This document shows, in pieces, positions 1-12,800 of a DNA stretch of 64,000 nucleotides. A program made the translations under genes and the position numbers. Below the pieces are notes generated by a model. It was not told the DNA's origin. It was given only the letters and a program-made list of their open reading frames with translations, and did no database searches. This DNA is from Thiodubiliella sp900128405 (lineage in GTDB: Bacteria; Pseudomonadota; Gammaproteobacteria; PS1; Pseudothioglobaceae). Numbering within the stretch: position 1 is the first letter of the stretch; every line of letters starts with the position of its first letter. The stretch covers positions 620,001 to 684,000 of the forward strand of contig OY821614.1 of NCBI GenBank assembly GCA_963682085.1, read 5' to 3'.

Positions 1-810
1 AATGAATTTAGAACTATATATGGAAAGAATATTTCTGAGATTGTGAAAGATGTGAGAATTATTTATCCAAGGTATAGAATAAATAAAATGTCAAAAAATC
101 TAGATTTTATTGACAAAAAATTTAAACATACATCAATCAAGGATGTAAGTTTTTTTATCAAAAAATTAACACCTGAAAGACAAAACACCATGCTTAGCAC
201 AGTTGCACGAATATCACGCAAGTATAAAGATGTTGCATTTAATGTATATGACGATACTACATCCAAAAAGCGTATTATTTATAATTATAAATATAAACAT
301 GGTGCACCTAGCATTCCCACAGACTCCACAGGAGTTTCTCGTAAATATAATATTATTTTCCAATTACATAGCAATCCTGATATAGACAATGTTGCGAATT
401 TATTGGCAGCGAAAAATCCAAATACCAGTTATATTGCTCAAATGGACGATAGAGGTGAAATAAAAATATATGACTTGTATGGCAATAATGTAGATATTCG
501 GGTAAGAGGTAAATATCTTATCCAAGTAGTAGATGCAGAGCCTATAATCGCAAGCATGTCGGGTTCAGATTTATTTACTGGCATCAAAAATTTACAAACA
601 CAACTCAGAATAGATCCAAATGAAGAAGGGAGTATTGCTTTGATTGCTTATGAATCAGGTAGAACCCCAGTAACAAGAGATTTTGTAAATTTGACAAATT
701 CAATTCAAGAACTTGTGCACAATGATGGTCAGAAAGTATCAGTAACTGCACACAACTTTGAAATTAGAGCTAATGAAGGCACTGGCACTATAGTTGCATC
801 CAACCAAGAA
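1..810 (+). other. Decayed C80-like domains at the visible toxin N-terminus
   Basis: Codons 1-25 (ending RIIYPRY) align by eye with the strand before the catalytic loop of the later type A domains (VVYG then VKMVVVGYG). A second region, about 340-800, aligns with type B. QLHSNPDIDNVANLL matches the start of type B, QVVDAEP replaces FVDHG so the His is lost, and ALIAYESG replaces ALVGCDTDG so the Cys is lost. This suggests the array continues upstream of the window. The assignment is an inference from alignment by eye. Confidence 0.55.
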
Positions 811-3800
811 ATACACCTAGCCGAAACCACTCCTCACAAAAACACCCCTCTACAAAACTGGGACACCCTAAGCCAAGAACAAATCAACAAACTAGCAGCA
901 GAATCCCAAAAAACCAAACCCAGTTTAGCCAATCACGACCACCAAGTCCTAATCCAAACCGAATCCGACGAGAATGTTAAAAACAGCACCTTTAAACTCG
1001 CCTCCAAACATCCCACACAAACCACTATCGTGCAAATGCAAAAAGACGGCACTTACCGAGTGGTTTACGGATCCGACCTTGAGAACATTATAGGCAAAGT
1101 CAAAATGGTAGTCGTAGGTTACGGCAGAGAAGAAGGCGACACTCAAACACTGGGAGGCAGAACCACTGATGAATTAAGTGCAAATATTGCCAAACTCAAT
1201 CAGGACTTAAACCCAGTTACAACAACAATAGGACGCACCAGCCTTGTAGGTTGCAACTTGGAAAGCGACAATCCTACTGATAATGCCGATAGCCAATACG
1301 GTAAACAAGTATTGCAAAAACTTCATCAAAGGGGTATTGGTGTTGACTTAAGCGTTAGAAGCAGTTATGTTGGCATTCAACCAGACGGCACAAAAGTTAC
1401 TTCGGATACAGGTGTAGACAACTGGAAACACAAAGACAACAAGAACAAAACTATTTATAGTTATGGCAAGGATGACAAAATAGAAAGTAAAGTATATGAC
1501 AGCAAAGGAGTGCTAGTTAAATACAACGGACAATATTTAGACGGCACAAGATACAAAACCAATGTCATTGTTCAAAATAGCAACAATTCTACCGTGGTTG
1601 AAGCCGCTAACGCCTTATTCAATAAACATCCTGATACCAGCATTATCGTTAAATTTGACCAAAACGGCAACCTTGTTACCCTGAAAGGTGAAACTTACAC
1701 CCCAACAGGAGACATTCGTGTTAATTTTGTTGATCATGGCGCTGATTTAACTCAAGAAGGCGCACAATCGTTAGTAGATAAAGCCAAAATACTACAACAA
1801 ACCTATGGCAATGATAGCACCAGAATCAAGCGTATAGCTTTGGTTGGGTGTGATACCGATGGTGTTAGTCAAGGTTTAACTCGAGACTTTGCCTATATTG
1901 CTTATAACGACATACCAGCCCTACAATACACAGAAATTACTGGCAGGACAGGGCAAGTGCAAGTGAATGACGATGGCACCAAGACCATGACGACAGACGG
2001 CACTAAAACGATTTATAGTTGGGATGAGGATAAAGGAGATATCACCCAAAAAACTGAGACGGTTAAGCGCTATAGTGATGTTTTAGAGAATCCTTTGAAT
2101 GAGCTTGATGATCAAATAAAGGAAATAGAAAAGTTGCTTGAGAGTGAAAAATTCAAATCTAGTGAACAAAGTGAACATCGTGATATCTTAGTTAATACGC
2201 TTGAGGTTTTGCATGAATTACAAAGAAATGGATTGGAATTTTTTCTTGATAAGTTGGATCCAGTTAGATCAGATTTTCATGCGCATTTGGAAAAAAACCC
2301 AAGTTCAGTGGTTTCAAAAGAATTAAACAGGATATATTCTTCTTTAGAAAAATATGTTTCTAACATCGAAATGCACTCAAAACTTCAATTGTCTTTATAT
2401 GAGCAATACGAGGAAGCTCAATCATTGGAAGTTGGTAAAAAGATTGAAGTATTAAAGGAAGTGCTTGATCAATTCTTAGAACTTTCAAGGGGAAATTCTG
2501 AGATAAGTGAATGGGCAGAACATTATAAATTGGTTACAGAGTGGGACATTCAAGTGGCTAAGGAGTCTCAAACGAAACTTGAAAAATGGAGACAACCCAC
2601 AGTATTTATGGACAGCACAGATCCATTTGTAGGATATAAGCATCAAGTTATTGTAACAATAACAGATGATCAGTCTCAAATCTTGTTAAAAAATGAACAA
2701 CATCTGGCGTCAAAATATCCACATAATACAACCATTGTCCATATGGAAAAAGACGGTAATTATCAGGTTGTATTTGGTCTTGAATTAGATGAAGTACCAA
2801 AAGGCGACCTCAAGGTTATGATTAATGGACATGGTGATTTTAATAAGATTGGGGATAGGAGCATTGAGGAGATTGCTGAACATATCGGCACAATAAATCA
2901 GGCTGTTGGTGATGATTCTGAGATAAAAAAAGTCAGTTTAGTTGCTTGCTATGTGGGAAGTGAATATCCAAAAATGCTGTTGCCAAAGCTACAGGAAGAG
3001 GGCATAAATAGTGCCAAAGTAAGCACTAGATTGGGTGTGGTAACTACTTGGCCTAATGGCAGAAAAACTGTGAAACAGACAACAGGAGACTTCTCTCAAA
3101 AATATCACTCAAACATACTCAAAGAAACTTACGCTCTTGATGAGAAAGGCGATATAGTTCTAGTAGATTCTTACACAGATGAGCATTATGACCTTGTTCT
3201 TTCTGCTAATGAAGATGGCACACCAAAAATAGAACGGATTTATGGCAATAAGTTAATTGATGAATTACAAGGCGGGTTAAAAATTCATGTCAAGGCTGCA
3301 GACTTTAATGAGGCTAAAGAACTGTTGCATCAATTTGAAGAAAAACTGCCACCAGATGCTTCAATGGAACATATTAACATCAAAACACAAAAAGATGACG
3401 ATTGGTTTGATCAACATGATGCGTTAAAACTAGGGAAAAGCCTAGATAATTTAGGCGAGTATTTTGATGCAAGTATTTTGCTATACCCTGATCCTGATAA
3501 GGGCCAAGTGACAATGGCTACTCGTGATAAGGATTCTACAATGATGATTTTAAAGGACGATTCAAGGTTTTTAATAGAATCTGACTTTTCAAAAAATATT
3601 TTAAGATTGACAGAATATGAAAATCCAAGGCAGCGGATATGGGGATATGGGAGCAACGACTTTGACTCTGATATTCAAGTAATAATCGAACACAGGAGAA
3701 TAGAAGATATTCCCACAATAGAGGCAACTTTAGAAAACTTAAAGTCTATATCAGAAATCACTCAACAATCTGTTTCCAATATAGTTATTGAAGCACCTAA

Positions 3801-6800
3801 GGGTATAGATCTCAATCATTACAAGGAACTGGTTGTAGCTTTGTCTAATAAATATAAAGTTGAAGTTGAAGTATCGATGAAATTAGAAGATGGTAGCACT
3901 AAAAGGCTACTATCAAAAAAACCTGGAAAACTTATAAAGCATTTAGCCAAAGCCACCCCTTATCAAAATAAACTCCTACAAAACTGGGACATCCTAAGCC
4001 AAGAACAAACCACCAAACTAACAGAAGAATCCCAAAAAACCAAACCCAGTTTAGCCAATCACGACCACCAAGTCCTAATCCAAACTGAATCTGACGAGAA
4101 TGTTAAAGACAGCACCCTTAAACTCGCCTCCAAACACCCCACACAAACCACCATCGTGCAAATGCAAAAAGACGGCACTTACCGAGTGGTTTACGGATCC
4201 GCCCTTAAAGATGTTACAGGCAGAGTCAAAATGGTGGTTGTGGGTTACGGCAGAGAAGAAGGCGATACTCAAACACTGGGAGGTAGAACCGCTGATGAAT
4301 TAAGTGCAAATATTACCAAACTCAATCAGGACTTAAACCCAGTTGCAACAACAATAGGACGCACCAGCCTTGTAGGTTGCAACTTGGAAAGTGATAATCC
4401 TACTGATAATGCCGATAGCCAATACGGTAAACAAGTGTTGCAAAAACTTCATCAAAGGGGTATTGGTGTTGACTTAAGCGTTAGAAGTAGTTATGTTGGC
4501 ATTCAACCAGACGGCACAAAAGTTACTTCGGATACAGGCGTAGACAACTGGAAACACAAAGACAACAAGAACAAAACTATTTATAATTATGGCAAGGATG
4601 ACAAAATAGAAAGTAAAGTATATGACAGCAAAGGAGTGCTAGTTAAATACAACGGACAATATTTAGACGGCACAAGATACAAAAGCAATGTCATTGTTCA
4701 AAATAGCAACAATTCTACCGTGGTTGAAGCCGCTAACGCCTTATTCAATAAACATCCTGACACCAGTATTATCGTTAAATTTAACCAAAACGGAAATCTG
4801 GTTACCCTGAAAGGCGAGGCATACACCCCAACAGGAGACATTCGTGTTAATTTTGTTGATCATGGCGCTGATTTAACTCAAGAAGGCGCACAATCATTAG
4901 TAGATAAAGCCAAAATACTACAACAAACCTATGGCAATGATAGCACCAGAATCAAGCGTATAGCTTTGGTTGGGTGTGATACCGATGGCGTTAGTCAAGG
5001 TTTAACTCGAGACTTTGCCCGTATTGCTTATAACGACATACCAGCCCTACAATACACAGAAATTACTGGCAGGACAGGGCAAGTGCAAGTGAATGATGAC
5101 GGCACTAAGACTATGACGACAGACGGCACTAAAACGATTTACAGTTGGGATAACAACAAAGGGGAAATTGCCCAAAAAACTGAGACGGTTAAGCGCTATA
5201 GTGATAGTCTAGAAAATCCATTAAGTGACCTTGCTAATCAAATAAAGAAAATAGAAAAGTTGCTTGACAGTAAAAAATTCCAATCTCACAAGAAAAGCAA
5301 ACATCAGGATATCTTAGTTAATACTCTTGAGGTTTTACATGAAATACAAAGAAATGGATTGGAACATTCTCTTGGTAAGTTAGAGCCAGTTAGATCAGAT
5401 TTTCATGCACATTTGGAACAAAATCCAAGCTCAGAGATTTCAACAAAATTAGGCAAGATATACTCTTTTTTAAATGAATATATGCGTAAACTCAAAGCAT
5501 ATTCAATGCTTCAATCTTCTCTATATGAAGAATGCGACAAAGCCGAATTATTGGGAGTTGACAGAAAGATTGAAAAATTAGAGGATATTCGCAATCAACT
5601 CTCAAAGACATTAAGGGGGGAGTCTGACATGAATTTATGGGCGAAAAAAGATAGATCATATATAGAACGGCGCATTCAAAGGGCTAAAAAGTCTCAAGAA
5701 AAACTTAGAGAATGGAAGCAACCTGTGATAGCTATGGACAGCACAGATCCATTTATAGGATATAAGCATCAAGTTGTTGTAACAGTAGGGAATGATCAAA
5801 CTAATGTCTTGTTAGGCGTTGAACAACGCCTGGCAAAAAAATATCCACACAATACAACTATTGTCCATATGGAAAAAAACGGTGATTATCAAGTTGTATT
5901 CGGCATTACATTAGATCAAATACCAAAAGGCGATCTCAAGGTTATGATTAATGGACATGGTAATTCAGATGGAATTGGGGACAGGAGTGTTGAGGAAATT
6001 GCTAAACATCTCGGTGTAATAAATAAGGCTGTTGGTAATGATTCTGAGATAAAAAAAGTCAGTTTAGTTGCTTGCTCCTTGGGAAGTGAATATCCAAAAA
6101 AACTGCTGCCTAGGTTGCGGGAAGAAGGTATCAATAGCGCCAAAGTAAGCACTAGATTGGGTATAACAAGTACTTGGTCCAACGGCAGAAAAACTGTGAA
6201 ACAGCCAACAGGAGAGCCCTCCAGAAAATATCGCTCAAGCATACTCAAAGAAACTTACGCTTTTGATGAAAAAGGCGTTGTAGTCCTGGTAGATTCTTAC
6301 ACAGATGAGCATTATGACCTTGTTCTTTCTGCTAATGAAGATGGCACACCAAAAATAGAACGCATTTATGGCAATAAGTTAATTAGTGAATTGAAAGGTG
6401 GGTTAAAAGTTCATATCAAGGCTACAGACTTTGAGAAGGCTAAAGAGCTATTACACCAGTTTAAAGGGAATTTACCTCCGGGTGCTTCAATGGCACACAT
6501 TAACATCAAAACACAAAGTAATGACGATTGGTTTGCTCAACATAATGTGTTAAAACTGGGGCAAAGCCTAGATGATTTAGGCAAAGATTTTGATGCAAGT
6601 ATTTTGCTATATCCTGATTCTAATGATGATCAAGTGATAATGGCTACTCGTGATAATGGCTCCAAAGTGACGATTTCTAAGAACGGTTTTGCATTTATGA
6701 AAAATCCTGCAATGTCAAAAAATGTTGTAGAATTGACAGAATATGAAAATCCAAGACAGCGGCTCTTGGAATATAAGAGTAATACCTTCGACTCTAATAT

Positions 6801-9800
6801 TCAAGTAAGGATCATATATGATAAAATAATAAACGCTCCCACAACAGAGCAAACTTTAGAAAACTTAAAACCTGTATTGGAAGTTACTCAACAATCTATT
6901 GAGGATATAACTATTGTAGTACCTAAGAGTGCAGATCTCAATCATTATAAGGAGCTGGTTACAGCTTTGTTTGATAAGTATAAAGTTTCAGTTGAAGTAT
7001 GGACGAGATTGGAAAATGGCATACCTAAAAAACTGCTATCAAAAAATCCTGGTGATTTAAAAACAATTGAACACCTAGCCGAAACCACCCTCCACAAAAA
7101 CACCCCTCTACAAAACTGGGATACCCTAAGCCAAGAACAAACCAACAAGCTAACAGAAGAATCCCAAAAAACCAAACCCAGTTTAGCCAATCACAACCAC
7201 CAAGTTCTAATCCAAACTGAATCTGACGAGAATGTTAAAGACAGCACTCTTAAACTCGCCTCTAAACACCCTACACAAACCACCATCGTGCAAATGCAAA
7301 AAGACGGCACCTACCGAGTGGTTTACGGATCCGCCCTTAAAGATGTTACAGGCAGAGTCAAAATGGTGGTCGTGGGTTACGGCAGAGAAGAGGGCGATAT
7401 TCAAACACTGGGAGGTAGAACCGCTGATGAATTAAGTGCAAATATTGCCAAACTCAATCAGGGCTTAAACCCAGTTACAACAACAATAGGACGCACCAGC
7501 CTTGTAGGTTGCAATTTGGAAAGCGACAACCCTACTGATAATGTCGATAGCCAATACGGCAAACAAGTATTGCAAAAACTTCATCAAAGGGGTATTGGTG
7601 TTGACTTAAGCGTTAGAAGCAGTTATGTTGGCATTCAACCAGATGGCACAAAAGTTACTTCGGATACAGGCGTAGACAACTGGAAACACAAAGACAACAA
7701 GAACAAAACTATTTATAGTTATGGCAAGGATGACAAAATAGAAAGTAAAGTATATGACAGCAAAGGAGTGCTAGTTAAATACAACGGACAATATTTAGAC
7801 GGCACAAGATACAAAAGCAATGTCATTGTTCAAAATAGCAACAATTCTACCGTAGTTGAAGCCGCTAACGCCTTATTCAATAAACATCCTGATACCAGCA
7901 TTATCGTTAAATTTGACCAAAACGGCAACCTTGTTACCCTAAAAGGTGAAACTTACACCCCAACAGGGGGCATTCGTGTCAATTTTGTTGATCACGGTGC
8001 TGATTTAACTCAAGAAGGCACACAATCATTAGTAGATAAAGCAAAAATACTACAACAAACCTATGGCAATGATAGCACCAGAATCAAGCGTATAGCTTTG
8101 GTTGGGTGTGATACCGATGGTGTTAGTCAAGGTTTAACTCGAGACTTTGCCTATATTGCTTATAACGACATACCAGCCCTACAGCACACAGAAATTACTG
8201 GTAGGACAGGGCAAGTGCAAGTGAATGATGACGGCACTAAGACTATGACGACAGACGGCACTAAAACGATTTATAGTTGGGATGAGGATAAAGGAGATAT
8301 CACCCAAAAAACTGAGACGGTTAAGCGCTATAGTGATGTTTTAGAGAATCCTTTGAATGAGCTTGATGATCAAATAAAGAAAATAGAAAAGTTGCTTGAC
8401 AGTAAAAAATTCCAATCTCACAAGAAAAGCAAACATCAGGATATCTTAGTTAATACTCTTGAGGTTTTACATGAAATACAAAGAAATGGATTGGAACATT
8501 CTCTTGGTAAGTTAGAGCCAGTTAGATCAGATTTTCATGCACATTTGGAACAAAATCCAAGCTCAGAGATTTCAACAAAATTAGGCAAGATATACTCTTT
8601 TTTAAATGAATATATGCGTAAACTCAAAGCATATTCAATGCTTCAATCTTCTCTATATGAAGAATGCGACAAAGCCGAATTATTGGGAGTTGACAGAAAG
8701 ATTGAAAAATTAGAGGATATTCGCAATCAGCTCTCAAAGACATTAAGGGGGGAGTCTGACATGAATTTATGGGCGAAAAAAGATAGATCATATATAGAAC
8801 GGCGCATTCAAAGGGCTAAAAAGTCTCAAGAAAAACTTAGAGAATGGAAGCAACCTGTGGTAACTATGGACAACACAGATCCATTTATAGGGTATGAGCA
8901 TCAAGTTGTTGTAACAGTAGGGAATGATCAAACTAATGCCTTGTTAGGCGTTGAACAACGCCTGGCAAAAAAATATCCACACAATACAACTATTGTCCAT
9001 ATGGAAAAAAACGGTGATTATCGAGTTGTATTCGGCGCTACATTAGATCAAATACCAAAAGGCGATCTCAAGGTTATGATTAATGGACATGGTAATTCAG
9101 ATGGAATTGGGGACAGGAGTGTTGAGGAAATTGCTAAACATCTCGGTGTAATAAATAAGGCTGTTGGTAATGATTCTGAGATAAAAAAAGTCAGTTTAGT
9201 TGCTTGCTCCTTGGGAAGTGAATATCCAAAAAAACTGCTGCCTAGGTTGCGGGAAGAAGGTATCAATAGCGCCAAAGTAAGCACTAGATTGGGTATAACA
9301 AGTACTTGGTCCAACGGCAGAAAAACTGTGAAACAGCCAACAGGAGAGCTCTCTAGCAAATATCGCTCAAGCATACTCAAAGAAACTTACGCTTTTGATG
9401 AAAAAGGCGTTGTAGTCCTGGTAGATTCTTACACAGATGAGCATTATGATCTTGTTCTTTCTGCTAATGAAGATGGCACACCAAAAATAGAACGCATTTA
9501 TGGCAATAAGTTAATTAGTGAATTGAAAGGTGGGTTAAAAGTTCATATCAAGGCTACAGACTTTGAGAAGGCTAAAGAGCTATTACACCAGTTTAAAGGG
9601 AATTTACCTCCGGGTGCTTCAATGGCACACATTAACATCAAAACACAAAGTAATGACGATTGGTTTGCTCAACATAATGTGTTAAAACTGGGGCAAAGCC
9701 TAGATGATTTAGGTGAAGATTTTGATGCGAGTATTTTGCTATATCCTGATTCTAATGATGATCAAGTGATAATGGCTACTCGTGATAATGACTCCAAAGT

Positions 9801-12800
9801 GATGATTGCTAAGAACGGTTTTGCATTTATGAAAAATCCTGCAATGTCAAAAAATGTTGTAGAATTGACAGAATATGAAAATCCAAGACAGCGGCTCTTG
9901 GAATATAAGAGTAATACCTTCGACTCTAATATTCAAGTAAGGATCATATATGATAAAATAATAAACGCTCCCACAACAGAGCAAACTTTAGAAAACTTAA
10001 AACCTGTATTGGAAGTTACTCAACAATCTATTGAGGATATAACTATTGTAGTACCTAAGAGTGCAGATCTCAATCATTATAAGGAGCTGGTTACAGCTTT
10101 GTTTGATAAGTATAAAGTTTCAGTTGAAGTATGGACGAGATTGGAAAATGGCAAATCTGAAACACTGTTATCAAAAAGTTCTGGTGATTCAAAAATAATT
10201 GAATACCCTCTACACCTAGCCGAAACCACCCCCCACAAAAACACCCCCCTACAAAACTGGGACACCCTAAGCCAAGAACAAACCACCAAACTAACAGAAG
10301 AATCCCAAAAAACCAAACCCAGTTTAGCCAATCACGACCACCAAGTCCTAATCCAAACCGAATCCGACGAGAATGTTAAAAACAGCACCTTTAAACTCGC
10401 CTCCAAACACCCCACACAAACCACCATCGTGCAAATGCAAAAAGACGGCACCTACCGAGTGGTTTACGGACCCAGCCTTAGAGGTATTACAGGCAAAGTC
10501 AAAATGGTAGTCGTGGGTTACGGCAGAGAAGAAGGCGATACTCAAACACTGGGAGGTAGAACCGCTGATGAATTAAGTGCAAATATTACCAAACTCAATC
10601 AGGACTTAAACCCAGTTGCAACAACAATAGGACGCACCAGCCTTGTAGGTTGCAACTTGGAAAGCGACAATCCTACTGATAATGCCGATAGCCAATACGG
10701 CAAACAAGTATTGCAAAAACTTCATCAAAGGGGTATTGGTGTTGACTTAAGCGTTAGAAGCAGTTATGTTGGCATTCAACCAGACGGCACAAAAGTTACT
10801 TCGGATACAGGCGTAGACAACTGGAAACACAAAGACAACAAGAACAAAACTATTTATAGTTATGGCAAGGATGACAAAATAGAAAGTAAAGTATATGACA
10901 GCAAAGGAGTGCTAGTTAAATACAACGGACAATATTTAGACGGCACAAGATACAAAAGCAATGTCATTGTTCAAAATAGCAACAATTCTACCGTGGTTGA
11001 AGCCGCTAACGCCTTATTCAATAAACATCCTGATACCAGCATTATCGTTAAATTTGACCAAAACGGAAATCTGGTTACCCTGAAAGGCGAGACTTACACC
11101 CCAACAGGAGACATTCGTGTTAATTTTGTTGATCATGGTGCTGATTTAACTCGAGAAGGCGCACAATCATTAGTAGATAAAGCCAAAATACTACAACAAA
11201 CCTACAGCAATGATAACACCAGAATCAAGCGTATAGCTTTGGTTGGGTGTGATACCGATGGCGTTAGTCAAGGTTTAACTCGAGACTTTGCTCGTATTGC
11301 TTATAACGACATACCAGCCCTACAACACACAGAAATTACTGGCAGGACAGGGCAAGTTCAAGTGAATGATGACGGCACTAAGACTATGACGACAGACGGC
11401 ACTAAAACGATTTACAGTTGGGATAACAACAAAGGGGAAATTGCCCAAAAAACTGAGACGGTTAAACGCTATAGTGATGTTTTAGAAAATCCATTACATG
11501 ACCTTGATGATCAAATAAAGGAAATAGAAAAATTGCTTGGTAGCGAAGAGTTCCAATCTAGTGAACATCGTGATATTTTAACCAACACTCTTGATACTCT
11601 GCGTGAAGCACAAAGAGGTGAATGGAGCGACTCTTTTGATGTGTTAGAGCAAGCTAGATCAAATTTTTATACACATTTAGAAAGAAACTCAGGTTCAGAA
11701 ATTCCAACAGAATTAAACAAGATATATACCTCTTTAAAAGAATATATTTTTAAAATAGAAAGGCAAGAGGCGCTTAAAGTGTCTTTAGATGAGCAATACG
11801 ATAAGGTCCAATCATTGGAGGTTGACAAAAAAATTGAAGAATTGGAGAAGATGTACGATCAATTCTTAGAGCTTTCAAGGGAAAATTCTAGCATGGGTGA
11901 ATGGGCAGAAACATATAAATCGTTTGTAGAACGGGATATTGAAGTGACCAAGGAGTCTCAGGGGGAGCTTGAAAAATGGGATCAACCTGTAGTAAGCATG
12001 GATAGCACAGATTCATTTGTAGGATATGAGCACCAAGTTATTGTAACAATAGAAAACGATCCAATCTTGTTAAAAAATGGAGAGCGACTGGTAGCAAAAT
12101 ATCCACACAATACAACCATTGTTCATATGGATGAATACGGTAATTATGAGGTTGCATACGGACTTAAATTAGATGAAATATCAAAAGGCGATCTCAAGAT
12201 TACGATTAATGGACATGGTGGTTATTTAGATGGAATTGATGACAGGAGTGTTAAGGACATTGCTAAGTATATTGGCACAATAAATCAAGCTATTGGTGAT
12301 GATTCTGAGATAAGAAAAGTCAGTTTAGTTCCTTGCAGTTTAGGGAGTGAATATCCAAAAAGACTGCTATCTGAACTACAAAAACAAGGTGTAAATAAAA
12401 CTCTAGTAAGCACTAGATTGGGTGATGTTATAGTTCAACCTAATGGTAGAAAAACTGTGAAACAATCAACAGAAGGCTCCTCTATAAAATATCGCTCAAG
12501 CATACTCAAAGAAACTTACGCTCTTGATGAGAAAGGTGATATAGTCCTAGTAGATTCTTATACAGATGAGCATTATGATCTTGTTCTTTCTGCTAATGAA
12601 GATGGCACACCAAAAATAGAACGCACTTATGGCAATAAGCCAGTTGATGAATTGCAAGGTAAGTTAAAAGTTCATATCAAGGCTACAGACTTTGAGAAGG
12701 CTAAAGAGCTATTACACCAGTTTAAAGGGAATTTACCTCCGGGTGCTTCAATGGCACACATTAACATCAAAACACAAAGTAATGACGATTGGTTTGCTCA

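Noticed and set aside
4075..4272. Repeated 65-codon minus-strand frame inside each A module (also 949, 7207, 10348, 13477)
   Set aside because: It recurs only because the sense module is repeated; product is a shadow of the C-rich coding strand and has no ribosome site.
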